Position numbers and translations under genes: made by a program
Shown: piece after piece, positions 18,146 through 26,165 of the stretch
How positions within the stretch are numbered: position 1 is the stretch's first letter
Layout of the letters: each line of letters begins with the position of its first letter
Assembly: GCA_900473685.1 (NCBI GenBank)
Contig: UCNE01000010.1
Coordinates: forward strand, 124,001-188,000
Length of the DNA: 64,000 nucleotides
Origin: Hyphomicrobiales bacterium
GTDB lineage: Bacteria; Pseudomonadota; Alphaproteobacteria; Rhizobiales; Rhizobiaceae
Direction: 5' to 3'
Notes under the pieces: model-generated
Databases searched by the model: none
The model's input: only the letters and a program-made list of their open reading frames with translations
Told to the model about the DNA's origin: nothing

Positions 18146-18271
18146 ATGGCAGATATAGCCGGCGGCGCAAGCAACCTCCCCATCCAGATCACGGCAGACA
18201 GCATGAAGGTGGCGGATTTCACATTTCGAAAACCGTCCCGCAAAGCAATACGACGCGGCGGCTGGGTTTGA
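18146..18271 (+). CDS. 41-residue small protein, unknown function
   Basis: An ATG at 18146 preceded by GAGGAGG with five bases between, one of the best ribosome sites in the window, followed by 41 codons and TGA. The product starts MADIAGGASNLPIQI and ends with a basic stretch (FRKPSRKAIRRGGWV); it has no signal peptide or membrane segment. A factor-independent terminator follows at 18314. Ribosome site, terminator and isolation between moaB and a convergent gene argue for a real gene. I do not recognise a family. Confidence 0.6.
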   Translation: MADIAGGASNLPIQITADSMKVADFTFRKPSRKAIRRGGWV

Positions 18272-18313
18272 CGCGGCAAGCCATTTTAACGGTTCATTTT
18301 TCATGACGGCAGG

Positions 18314-18340
18314 GCAGGTCCGAAGGGGCCTGCTCTTTTT
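18314..18340 (+). terminator. Factor-independent terminator
   Basis: GCAGGTCC (18314-18321) pairs with GGGCCTGC (18326-18333) around a GAAG loop, with one U-G pair, followed by TCTTTTT. It lies about 40 bases after the small gene ending at 18271 and just before the convergent gene at 18355. Confidence 0.8.
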
Positions 18341-18354
18341 GCGGTGGGCCGCGC

Positions 18355-18891
18355 CTACAGGCTTTCCGCACCCGGGCGATTGGCGATAGCCACCCATGCC
18401 GGCACCAGCTCGCTGCCAAGCTTGCGCACCGCCCGGCCATTGGCGAAATCGCCAAGCCGCATGGAGGTCTTGGCGATCGCAGCCGCCTGCTGCTTCGACA
18501 GCAACAGGCCCAGTTCCAGCGGCGCCGGACGGGTGACGATGCGTTGCAGGAAAGGACGGCGATACTGCCGCGACGGTGAAAAGCGTGCCGGCATCTTGTT
18601 CAGCGACATATATTCCGCCACATCATCGATCCAGCGCCCCGCCGGCCGCGCACCCGCTTCAAGCAAAAGCAGCCAGTTGCCACGCGCCGAGCGGACGATA
18701 TCGGTCATGTCCCAACTGCTGCAGAAACGGGCGCCGGCCGCATCGGCCACGCGGCTCGAGCCGTCCTGCGAGCCATGATCCAGAATGATGACATCGCTCA
18801 CCAGGCCTTCCACGGCACCCGCCACCAGCGCCGACAGCGTCTGCGCAAGTTCGGCCTCGTTATCGCGGGTTTCGGTGATGATCGTCAGCAT
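18355..18891 (-). CDS. Glycosyltransferase family 2-like protein
   Basis: A 178-residue protein that resembles the N-terminal nucleotide-binding half of family 2 glycosyltransferases: LTIITETRDNEAELAQTLSALV, then DVIILDHGSQDGSSRVADAAGA and LLLLEAGARPAGRWIDDVAEY. The usual DxD metal-binding motif is not evident (EAGAR stands in its place), so activity is doubtful. The ATG at 18891 starts exactly at the first beta strand and has GGACGG upstream; the frame to 18963 adds an unrelated N-terminus. It is alone, between two plus-strand units. The true role is unknown. Confidence 0.65.
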   Translation of the reverse strand: MLTIITETRDNEAELAQTLSALVAGAVEGLVSDVIILDHGSQDGSSRVADAAGARFCSSWDMTDIVRSARGNWLLLLEAGARPAGRWIDDVAEYMSLNKMPARFSPSRQYRRPFLQRIVTRPAPLELGLLLSKQQAAAIAKTSMRLGDFANGRAVRKLGSELVPAWVAIANRPGAESL

Positions 18892-19078
18892 CGCCGTCCA
18901 TACCGCATCGCACACAGATTTTCCACAAGCCCAACGCCCGCCGGCGATTAACTTTTCATTCATGATGAATGCGTGGCATTAGCCCTGTATTTTGTTCTTG
19001 CAATGTTCTCATTTTCGCGATAGGAAAATAATCAGAGGATATCGGAACGTCTGCAAGGACCTGTCCCCGGAGAACCCC

Positions 19079-20236
19079 ATGAACGAGCTGTCTCAGATCA
19101 GGCAGGGTGCTTTGGCGCCTGCCAATACGGCAGATATGGCCGAAGCGATGATCGCCGGTTCCGGGTTGCGGATCGAGATCGACCGGCGGCGCGGCCGGGG
19201 TGCCGCGATCAACACGTCCGGCCGGTTCGAGCCGGTATCGCGGCAGTTGGAGGACGACGGCTGGGATTCACTGGAGGATCTGCCGGCCTTCAAGACCGAG
19301 GTCCAGACCGAAAAGCCACGCTCGATCATCAGCCGTAACGATTCGCCCGACATTCCGTTTGACCGCTCCGTCAATCCATACCGGGGATGCGAGCATGGCT
19401 GCATCTATTGCTTCGCGCGGCCGACACACGCCTATATGGGCCTGTCGCCGGGGCTCGATTTCGAGGCCAAGCTGTTTGCTAAACCGGACGCGCCAAAGCT
19501 TCTGGAGCGTGAACTGGCCAAACCCGGCTACAAGGTGCGTCCGATCGCCATCGGCACCAATACGGACCCCTACCAGCCGATCGAGAAGGAATGGCGGATC
19601 ATGCGCCAGATCCTCGAAGTGCTCAAAGCCGCCGATCATCCTGTGATGATCGTCACCAAATCGGCGATGGTGCTGCGCGACATCGACATCCTGGCACCGA
19701 TGGCCGAGAAGGGCCTGGCGAAGGTCGGGCTATCGGTGACGACGCTCGACCGCAAGCTTGCCCGCCTGATGGAACCACGGGCCTCGACGCCGTCCAAGCG
19801 GCTGGAAGCCATCAAGGCGCTGTCTGAGGCCGGCATTCCTTCGACGGTGATGATGGCGCCGGTTATTCCGGCCCTCAACGACCATGAGATAGAACGGGTG
19901 CTGGATGCCGGCAAGAACGCGGGAGCGATAAGTGCGAGCTACGTGCTGCTGCGACTGCCGATCGAAGTCAGCCCGCTGTTTCGCGATTGGTTGCTGCGCA
20001 ACTATCCCGATCGCTACCGCCACGTCATGTCGCTGGTCCGCTCAATGCGCGGCGGCAAGGATTATGACGCGGAGTTTGGCAAGCGCATGAAGGGTGCCGG
20101 CCCCTATGCCTGGCAGATCGGGCGCCGTTTCGAACTGGCGGCCAAGCGGCTGGAGCTGAATATCACCCGGCGGCCGCTGAACTGCGATCTGTTTGTCCCG
20201 CCGCTTGGGACCGGCGTCCAGCTGTCGCTGCTCTGA
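19079..20236 (+). CDS. PA0069-family radical SAM protein
   Basis: A 385-residue radical SAM protein. The cluster motif is CEHGCIYC (CxxxCxxC) in SVNPYRGCEHGCIYCFARPTHAY, followed by IAIGTNTDPYQPIE and VTKSAMVLRDIDIL, the pattern of the PA0069/Rv2578c group related to spore photoproduct lyase. The substrate of this group is not established. The ATG at 19079 has CGGAGA six bases upstream; the longer frame from 18992 is rejected. rnhB follows 150 bases later on the same strand. Confidence 0.9.
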   Translation: MNELSQIRQGALAPANTADMAEAMIAGSGLRIEIDRRRGRGAAINTSGRFEPVSRQLEDDGWDSLEDLPAFKTEVQTEKPRSIISRNDSPDIPFDRSVNPYRGCEHGCIYCFARPTHAYMGLSPGLDFEAKLFAKPDAPKLLERELAKPGYKVRPIAIGTNTDPYQPIEKEWRIMRQILEVLKAADHPVMIVTKSAMVLRDIDILAPMAEKGLAKVGLSVTTLDRKLARLMEPRASTPSKRLEAIKALSEAGIPSTVMMAPVIPALNDHEIERVLDAGKNAGAISASYVLLRLPIEVSPLFRDWLLRNYPDRYRHVMSLVRSMRGGKDYDAEFGKRMKGAGPYAWQIGRRFELAAKRLELNITRRPLNCDLFVPPLGTGVQLSLL

Positions 20237-20386
20237 CAAGGCGCACGAAGATTTCTCCGCAAGCGATCGCGGAGACAGAAATGCCGATGCTGTTATCTGC
20301 CCCGAAGCAGCATGGGTTATCCTCCGGCAACCGCCTCACTGCCGAAGGACTTGCAGGGAATCGGGCTTGTGTGCGAGTTTCGCCGC

Positions 20387-21070
20387 ATGTCACGACGCAC
20401 ACAGCCCGATTCCCCCTTTCTTTTCGATGCCATTGAAGGCCCTGATTTCAGCTTCGAGCTGGCCGGACGGCGCGATGGGCTCTGGCCGGTCGCAGGAACC
20501 GATGAAGCCGGACGTGGTCCCTTAGCAGGCCCGGTCGTTGCCGCCGCCGTCATCCTTGACCCGGACAATATTCCCGATGGCCTGAACGACAGCAAGCAGC
20601 TGTCGATCGCCCGCCGCGAAGAGCTGTTCGATATCATCCTGTGTACTTCCATCGTCTCGATCGCCTCGTCCGGAGCAGGCAGGATCGACGACACGGATAT
20701 CCGCAAGGCAAGCCTCGACGCGATGCGGCGGGCAGTCCACGGACTTTCCGTTCGTCCGGCGCTGGTGCTGGCCGATGGCCGGGACATACCACCCGGCCTT
20801 TTTTGCATGGGCAAGGCTGTCGTCAAGGGCGACGCCCGGTCGCTGTCGATTGCGGCCGCATCGATCATTGCCAAGGTAGCGCGCGACCGGATGATGACCC
20901 GCGCCGACCTGGTTTTCCCCGCCTACGGGTTTGCCACCCATGCCGGTTACGCCACGCAGCGCCACCGCAATGCCATCGGCGATCATGGCCCCTGCCCGCT
21001 CCACCGGATGAGTTTCAGGCCATTGCGGCAAGACAGCGCTGAAATGCCGGATGAAGAGTTGCCCGCCTGA
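20387..21070 (+). CDS. rnhB: Ribonuclease HII
   Basis: Cleaves RNA in RNA-DNA hybrids and removes misinserted ribonucleotides. The active-site block [21 protein letters not shown] carries the first acidic pair, with LVLADG and [12 protein letters not shown] further on. Length is 227 residues from the ATG at 20387 ([14 protein letters not shown]), compared with 252 from the upstream ATG at 20312. The gene lies downstream of the radical SAM gene. An EcfG-type promoter for the next gene begins 20 bases after its stop codon. Confidence 0.95.
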   Translation: MSRRTQPDSPFLFDAIEGPDFSFELAGRRDGLWPVAGTDEAGRGPLAGPVVAAAVILDPDNIPDGLNDSKQLSIARREELFDIILCTSIVSIASSGAGRIDDTDIRKASLDAMRRAVHGLSVRPALVLADGRDIPPGLFCMGKAVVKGDARSLSIAAASIIAKVARDRMMTRADLVFPAYGFATHAGYATQRHRNAIGDHGPCPLHRMSFRPLRQDSAEMPDEELPA

Positions 21071-21090
21071 AAACGTGACTGCACCGGCTT

Positions 21091-21115
21091 GGAACAACAC
21101 CGCGTGTCCAGCGTT
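21091..21115 (+). promoter_or_regulatory. EcfG-type (general stress sigma factor) promoter
   Basis: GGAAC (21091-21095), a 16-base spacer and CGTT (21112-21115) match the consensus of the alphaproteobacterial general stress sigma factor EcfG/RpoE2 (GGAAC-N16/17-CGTT). The next plus-strand gene starts at 21257, which would give a 5' leader of about 135 bases. The match is exact; control by EcfG is inferred. Confidence 0.65.
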
Positions 21116-21256
21116 TAATACACCGGTCATTGACATAAAAAGACACAGCCGCGGTTTTTCTTGTGTGCGGCGTGCCGCGGGTAACAAACAGCCGGGCGGA
21201 CGGGTTATAGAACCAAGAACAATATCTACCCGCGATTCCCGTGAAAGGTTCGAACC

Positions 21257-21568
21257 GTGTTTTTCGGATTGATTTTCATCGCTGCGACAGCAGCGGCCAG
21301 CATTCCAGCAACGCCGGAACCAACCGCAGATGCCCTCCAATTGGATCTGCAGACCGCCTATAGCTGCAAGGATATCGACGGCCGCAAGGTCTGGAAGGGC
21401 GGGCTTGCCTATTACATCCAGTCGTTCGTCTATGACGACCAGACGCCGGAGGATACGGCGAACATGGCAACCGACGCGGTCCTGGCCGGGGACAACAGTC
21501 CTGAGACGATGCAGGAGTTTGCGCAGGCCTGCCTGACGATGGCACCGACTGCGAGCATGGATAACTAA
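21257..21568 (+). CDS. Small exported protein, unknown function
   Basis: A 103-residue protein starting at GTG 21257 (GAAAGG eight bases upstream). The N-terminus MFFGLIFIAATAAASIPATP is a short signal peptide or membrane anchor; the rest contains YSCKDIDGRKVWKGGLAYYIQSFVYDDQTPEDTANMA and one further cysteine (FAQACLTM), so a disulfide in the periplasm is possible. I do not recognise a family. An exact EcfG-type promoter match lies upstream, suggesting a stress-induced envelope protein. A bidirectional terminator follows. Confidence 0.65.
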   Translation: MFFGLIFIAATAAASIPATPEPTADALQLDLQTAYSCKDIDGRKVWKGGLAYYIQSFVYDDQTPEDTANMATDAVLAGDNSPETMQEFAQACLTMAPTASMDN

Positions 21569-21699
21569 GCCGCTTATCCAGCAACGCTTCACTCTTGAAC
21601 GACAAGCATCAGTGCCGAAGAAACTTTGCGGGCGGCGGGATGCCTGCCGGATCGCTTATCCGTTTTCACCCATCCGCGGACGACCCCATCAACAGACAC

Positions 21700-21729
21700 A
21701 AAAAAGGCCGGCGCGAGCCAGCCTTTTTT
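21700..21729. terminator. Bidirectional terminator
   Basis: AAAAAAGGCCGGC (21700-21712) pairs with GCCAGCCTTTTTT (21717-21729), with one mismatch, around GCGA. With A and T runs on both sides it can end transcription from the plus-strand gene ending at 21568 and from the ATP synthase operon ending at 21752. Confidence 0.88.
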
Positions 21730-21751
21730 CAAATCTTGTGAGTGCAGATAA

Positions 21752-22243
21752 TCAGTTCAAACGGGTCTTGACGTCGCTGATCGCCTTGGCGAACAGGGCT
21801 GCCTGCGTTGCCGCGTCGGACTTTGCCGTGATGACGCTTTCCGCGGCAGCAATGGCGATGTCGACGGCCGTTGCGCGAACCGAGTTGATCGCGTCGGTCT
21901 CGGCCTGCTTGATCTTCTGTTCCGACAGGGCCGTGCGGCGAGCGACGAATTCGTCGGTCTTCTGCTTGGCTTCGGCCGTCAGCATTTCGGCTTCGCGCTG
22001 AGCAGCGGCAACGATGTTGGCGGCTTCAGCTTCAGCTTCCTTGCGCTTCTTCTGGTATTCGACCAGCAGAGCCTGGGCTTCGGCGCGCAGGCGCTTGGCT
22101 TCAGCCAGTTCGTTGGTGATACGGCCGGCGCGCTCGTCGAGCGACTTGGCCAGCATGCCCGGAACCTTGAGGTAGACGACGAGAGCGAGGAAAAGCACCA
22201 AGCCGACGGTGGCCCAGAATGTGGCCAATGAGGTCAAATCCAT
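21752..22243 (-). CDS. atpF: ATP synthase F0 subunit b
   Basis: A 163-residue peripheral stalk subunit: one N-terminal membrane helix (FWATVGLVLFLALVVYLKV) and a long Ala/Glu/Lys-rich coiled coil (AEAKRLRAEAQALLVEYQKKRKEAEAEA). It links F0 to F1; in alphaproteobacteria it forms a b-b' heterodimer with the next-upstream gene. It is the last gene of the atpI-atpB-atpE-b'-b operon and is followed by a terminator. F1 genes are elsewhere, as is normal in this class. Confidence 0.96.
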   Translation of the reverse strand: MDLTSLATFWATVGLVLFLALVVYLKVPGMLAKSLDERAGRITNELAEAKRLRAEAQALLVEYQKKRKEAEAEAANIVAAAQREAEMLTAEAKQKTDEFVARRTALSEQKIKQAETDAINSVRATAVDIAIAAAESVITAKSDAATQAALFAKAISDVKTRLN

Positions 22244-22253
22244 GATGCTCTCC

Positions 22254-22862
22254 TTACTTCGCCGTTGCCTTGACCGCGGAAGCGATCTCGGCCTTCGATG
22301 CCTTGCCGCCGATCAACTGTTCGACAACGGCTGCCGCAGTTTCTTCAGCGATTGCTCCGACGTCGGCAAGTGCCTTCGTCTTGATATCGGCGATGCGGGC
22401 TTCCGCAGCGGAAATCTTGTTGTTCAGGCTGGCTTCAACCGCGGTGCGATCGGCAGCAGCCTTTGTCTTTGCAGCTTCGCGTGCCTCCGAGGCGATCGCG
22501 TTGCCCTTGGCCTTGGCAGCAGCCAGTTCCTGCTCGTAGGCAGCAATGGCGGCGTCCGCCTCTGCCTTCGAACGGGACGCATCATCGAGGTCGCGTGCGA
22601 TCGTGTCGTTACGCGTTTCGAGAATGCCACCGATGCGCGGCATGACGACCTTCGACATCAGAAGGTAGAAAAGACCGAAGGTAATCGCCAGCCAAAGAAG
22701 CTGCGATGCAAATGTCGAAGAATCGAAGGGCGGGAACACTCCCGAGCCATGTCCGCCTTCATGGGCTACACCGGTTTCGGTGTGGACCTCGCCGGCAGCG
22801 GCGTCGTGGGTCTCTGCGCCTTCGGTGGTGGTTGACTGGGCGTATGCCGCGGTCACAAACAT
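22254..22862 (-). CDS. atpF2: ATP synthase F0 subunit b'
   Basis: A 202-residue second b-type stalk subunit, found in photosynthetic bacteria and alphaproteobacteria. After a polar N-terminus rich in His and Glu ([24 protein letters not shown]) there is one membrane helix ([24 protein letters not shown]) and a coiled coil. The ATG at 22862 has GGAGGTGAGC directly before it, which decides the start over the ATG at 22880. The gene stops 10 bases before atpF. The extended N-terminus may be a processed leader (MFVTAAYAQ resembles a signal peptide end). Confidence 0.94.
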   Translation of the reverse strand: MFVTAAYAQSTTTEGAETHDAAAGEVHTETGVAHEGGHGSGVFPPFDSSTFASQLLWLAITFGLFYLLMSKVVMPRIGGILETRNDTIARDLDDASRSKAEADAAIAAYEQELAAAKAKGNAIASEAREAAKTKAAADRTAVEASLNNKISAAEARIADIKTKALADVGAIAEETAAAVVEQLIGGKASKAEIASAVKATAK

Positions 22863-22933
22863 GCTCACCTCCAGGTGCATTCAGAAAAGATGCGGGCCGC
22901 GACCGAAACCGCGGCCCTGCCTTCAAGCAGGTC

Positions 22934-23161
22934 TTAGACCGCGAAAAGGAGAAGCAGAGCTACGAGCAGCGAGAAGATGCCCAGAGCTTCCGTAACGGCG
23001 AAGCCGAATACGAGACGGCCGAACTGGCTGTCTGCTGCCGACGGGTTGCGCAGGGCGCCCGACAGGTAGCTACCGAAAATGTTGCCGAGGCCGAGAGCCG
23101 TGCCGGCCATACCGAGGCAAGCGAGACCTGCGCCGATGTACTTTGCTGCTTCCGCGTCCAT
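22934..23161 (-). CDS. atpE: ATP synthase F0 subunit c
   Basis: A 75-residue ring subunit with two membrane helices (AAKYIGAGLACLGMAGTALGLGNIF and FGFAVTEALGIFSLLVALLLLF) joined by the polar loop ALRNPSA. The proton-carrying carboxylate is the Glu in AVTEALG. Length and sequence are typical of alphaproteobacterial c subunits. It lies between atpB and the b' gene in the F0 operon. Confidence 0.97.
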   Translation of the reverse strand: MDAEAAKYIGAGLACLGMAGTALGLGNIFGSYLSGALRNPSAADSQFGRLVFGFAVTEALGIFSLLVALLLLFAV

Positions 23162-23260
23162 GATTTTCTCCTTGAAATGGTTGTTGCGGCTAACTTTGGT
23201 ACTTTCACCGATCAGGACCGAAGAACGATCCGGAGCAGGAAAGCCCCACGACTTTATTCC

Positions 23261-24022
23261 TTAGTGGCCACCCGGGTGCACTGCGTCGTTGAGGTACATG
23301 CAAGTCAGCACCGCAAAGACATAGGCCTGGAGGAAGGATACGAGGAATTCGAGACCCGTGAGGGCAACGGTCATGATGAGCGGAAGGATCGCACCACCGA
23401 TACCCAGCGCGCCGAGGGTTCCAAGCGAGGCAACAAAGCCTGCGAACACTTTCAGCGTGATGTGGCCGGCCAGCATGTTCGCGAAAAGACGAACGGAAAG
23501 GCTGATCGGACGGGACAGGAAGGAGATCACTTCGATTGCAATAACCAAAGGCAGAAGGATACCAGGTACGCCAGAGGGCACGAACACATTGAGGAAGCCA
23601 AGGCCGTGCTTATAGAAACCGTAGAACACCACAGTGCCGATGACGAAGAGCGCAAGCGCAAAGGTCACGACGATCTGGCTGGTGACGGTGAAGAAGTAGG
23701 GAACCATGCCGAGCATGTTTGCTGTCAGGATGAACATGAACAGCGAGAACACCATCGGGAAGAATTTCATGCCGTGGGAGCCTGCGCCTTCGCGCAGCAT
23801 CGAGGCGATGAATTCGTAGGAAATCTCGGAGACGGACTGCATGCGGCCCGGAACCAGGCTGCGCGTCGACGTCGTGAAATAGAGGAAGCAGGTCGCGACC
23901 GCGAGCGTTGCCACCATGAACAGCGAGGCATTGGTGAAAGAGAAATCAATACCGCCAATTTCGATCGGAACGATCTTGTTGACCACAAACTGGTGTACCG
24001 GATCTACCTTATCGCCTGCCAC
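23261..24022 (-). CDS. atpB: ATP synthase F0 subunit a
   Basis: A 253-residue polytopic proton-channel subunit. Five or six membrane helices are visible; the essential arginine is in [20 protein letters not shown]. The N-terminal [19 protein letters not shown] and C-terminal [23 protein letters not shown] are typical of rhizobial AtpB. The gene is preceded by atpI and followed by atpE in the same direction. Confidence 0.97.
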   Translation of the reverse strand: MAGDKVDPVHQFVVNKIVPIEIGGIDFSFTNASLFMVATLAVATCFLYFTTSTRSLVPGRMQSVSEISYEFIASMLREGAGSHGMKFFPMVFSLFMFILTANMLGMVPYFFTVTSQIVVTFALALFVIGTVVFYGFYKHGLGFLNVFVPSGVPGILLPLVIAIEVISFLSRPISLSVRLFANMLAGHITLKVFAGFVASLGTLGALGIGGAILPLIMTVALTGLEFLVSFLQAYVFAVLTCMYLNDAVHPGGH

Positions 24023-24085
24023 AGCCGCTCTCTCTCGTTACGCACCGCCAAGGGGCGGATATTTCAACCTGCGACAACAGCGTGT

Positions 24086-24451
24086 TTACGCGTCGTCACT
24101 CTTGTTCTTGATGCCCTTGCCCAGCTGATCTGCCGGGTGAGGCGCTGCCACCATGCCCGCCGAACGCAGGACGTTCAGCACACCGGCACAAAAACCAAGC
24201 AGGAGAAGTACAATCATCCCCCACGGCCCTGTACCCGCAAAATGGTCCAAAAGATAGCCCAGAAGTGCACCAACAATGATCGCCGCCACAAATTCGCTCG
24301 AAAGCTTTATTGCGACCTGATAACCCTTGCGGTTCTGCGCAGCGCGCGCTTCATCCGCAGCGTATTTCGGATCTTCCTTGCGCTTTTCAGACAGCTCGGA
24401 CCCGAGGCGTTTCAGCCGGTCTTCCAGACCCTCTTTCCGGTTATCCGTCAT
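24086..24451 (-). CDS. atpI: AtpI family protein
   Basis: A 121-residue protein at the head of the F0 operon. The N-terminal part is charged (LEDRLKRLGSELSEKRKEDPKYA); two membrane helices follow (FVAAIIVGALLGYLLDHFAG and WGMIVLLLLGFCAGVLNVLR), the AtpI layout. AtpI assists assembly of the c ring or Mg2+ supply. The ATG at 24451 has GGGGAGG seven bases upstream; the ATG at 24481 has none. A sigma-70 type promoter lies about 110 bases upstream. Confidence 0.9.
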   Translation of the reverse strand: MTDNRKEGLEDRLKRLGSELSEKRKEDPKYAADEARAAQNRKGYQVAIKLSSEFVAAIIVGALLGYLLDHFAGTGPWGMIVLLLLGFCAGVLNVLRSAGMVAAPHPADQLGKGIKNKSDDA

Positions 24452-24557
24452 GTGGCGTCCTCCCCTTTTGCCGCCCGTCATGGTGATAAACCATGAGCTT
24501 GGTCACACAAAGGCCGGATTTGAAGCCACCCGCTCGGCCCGTTCTGAAGTCGGCCGC

Positions 24558-24586
24558 AACATAGTTTTAGGGGCCTGCATAGTCAA
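24558..24586 (-). promoter_or_regulatory. Promoter of the ATP synthase F0 operon
   Basis: On the minus strand TTGACT (24586-24581), a 17-base spacer and TATGTT (24563-24558) form a good housekeeping promoter, about 107 bases before the atpI start. No operator-like dyad is evident near it. Confidence 0.7.
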
Positions 24587-24745
24587 GGCACCCACGGGCC
24601 TTGTTGGGCCACAATATTAATCAATAAAAACAGTATCTTACAGTGAAAAAGCGAACGCTTAGCCGGATTCTGAGGGAATCACCCCGGGGCTTTGCCCGGT
24701 GATCGCGGGAATGAGTCCGCCCGGCGGCTACCGCTTGGCAGGCGA

Positions 24746-25924
24746 TCAGCTCCATCCGCCGCCATAGGTGCGGTAGAAGATGTGCTTGCCGATCTTGGAG
24801 ACCCGCTTCATCGTCGGACCCCAGTCAGGCTTCACATATGTCGCGTGATAATGCGTCGCGGAACCGACTTCGGGAAACCAGATTTTGCCGGCGGTGACGG
24901 CAAGGGCAATTTCCTTGGCGGTTGCCCAGGCGGAACGCGACCAGACGATGTCGGGAATGCGGTCGCAGGCAAACGAGAACTGGCACCGGTTATACCAATC
25001 CTTGTTCTGATAGACGACACCGCAGACGGTCGATGGATAGGCGGGATTGCGGACACGGTTGAGAATGACCTGGGCGACGGCTGCCTGCCCCTTCAACGTT
25101 TCACCACGCGATTCGAAATAGATGCCCGATGTCAGGCATTTTTGTTCGGCTTCGGAAAAAACCGTGGCGGGCAGCGGATTGGCGGCCCAGGCGTGGTCTT
25201 CGGGCGCGATATCAGGAATGAAGCGGCCTGCGGACTTGTTTTCCTTCAGGATCGAATCGAACGGCGACTGGCGGGCATAATCCGGCTCGGCGGGCGCATA
25301 GGCCGTGGCAAGGACATCGGCGGACGGGTTGGTCACCAGGCTTGCCAGCATCGGCGACATGCCGGGATCGGCCTTTGGCGCCTTCTTCTTGTAGAAGGCC
25401 GTGGCGATCTTGATTTCCTTGCCCTTGATATCCGGCCTGGAAAAGATCATCCGCTCCTCGGTATCGAACAGCGGATCGGTCAGGGAACTGGTGCGCTGCA
25501 GGATCGAGCCTGCGGTAAAATCCTTGGGCGGCGTCACCGGCACCACGGCGATGATCCGGCCCTTCTTGTCCTTGCGGTTGACCCGGTCTTCGTCTGTGCG
25601 CGGATCGGCCAGCTTCTGTTCGGCGGTCAGGGAGACCTTGCCGCCGCCGGGCAGCTCGATCCCTGCCCCGTCGCCGAGTGCGCCGGTGATGACCGGATCG
25701 TTGAAGACCATTTCGACCTGGTGCAGCGAGCCTGCCGGGGAGCGGGTCATGTGCATACGCCAGCGTTCGCCACCGCGGTTGATACCGGAGAGGAATGTTG
25801 CCAGATCGGAATGGGCCGAGACCGAGGGAAACCCGGCGAAAAGACCGATGCCAAGCATCAGGGGGGCAGCCCAGCGGGTGGACGACAAACGCGACTTGAG
25901 ATGCAACACTGAACTCTTACGCAC
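24746..25924 (-). CDS. SleB-type cell wall hydrolase
   Basis: A 392-residue exported protein. After a basic N-terminus and signal segment (WAAPLMLGIGLFAGFPSVSA) there is a long linker of unknown function, then at about residues 265-390 a Hydrolase_2 (SleB/CwlJ) domain: CLTSGIYFESRGETLKGQAAVAQVILNRVRNPAYPSTVCGVVYQ with the catalytic Glu in YFESRGE, then CQFSFACDR and ATHYHATYVKPDW. It probably cuts peptidoglycan glycan strands. The start is GTG 25924, with GGAG eight bases upstream; TTG 25927 is possible. It stands alone between the F0 operon and kup. Confidence 0.88.
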   Translation of the reverse strand: MRKSSVLHLKSRLSSTRWAAPLMLGIGLFAGFPSVSAHSDLATFLSGINRGGERWRMHMTRSPAGSLHQVEMVFNDPVITGALGDGAGIELPGGGKVSLTAEQKLADPRTDEDRVNRKDKKGRIIAVVPVTPPKDFTAGSILQRTSSLTDPLFDTEERMIFSRPDIKGKEIKIATAFYKKKAPKADPGMSPMLASLVTNPSADVLATAYAPAEPDYARQSPFDSILKENKSAGRFIPDIAPEDHAWAANPLPATVFSEAEQKCLTSGIYFESRGETLKGQAAVAQVILNRVRNPAYPSTVCGVVYQNKDWYNRCQFSFACDRIPDIVWSRSAWATAKEIALAVTAGKIWFPEVGSATHYHATYVKPDWGPTMKRVSKIGKHIFYRTYGGGWS

Positions 25925-26112
25925 CAACCGGACTCCACGCACTGGCAGACACGGGTCTCCATCCGGAAAAACCATCCGGAACGCATTTCCCCGCGGAAGT
26001 GAATCGGACAGGCGGCGCGCATTGCGCGTTTACCGCCTCAACTGCCGTGACAATGAAGCATTAACCTTGATGGTTGGTTAATGACATTGGCCGGCAACAA
26101 GGGGCCTGAACG

Positions 26113-26150
26113 CAAAAAACCTCCCGGCCGTGAGGTTCGGGAGGTTTTAT
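26113..26150 (-). terminator. Terminator after kup
   Basis: AAAACCTCCCG (26116-26126) pairs perfectly with CGGGAGGTTTT (26138-26148), with an 11-base loop. On the minus strand it is followed by a run of T, 15 bases after the kup stop codon; it may also act in the other direction. Confidence 0.88.
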
Positions 26151-26165
26151 GAGAAAACGGCTTCG

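Noticed and set aside
22706-24496. 596-codon plus-strand frame opposite the ATP synthase genes
   Set aside because: It runs through atpI, atpB, atpE and b' in antisense; those genes are certain and the frame shows no domain.
24676-24705. GC-rich imperfect hairpin after the SleB-type gene as a terminator
   Set aside because: The stem has bulges and no T run follows on the minus strand.
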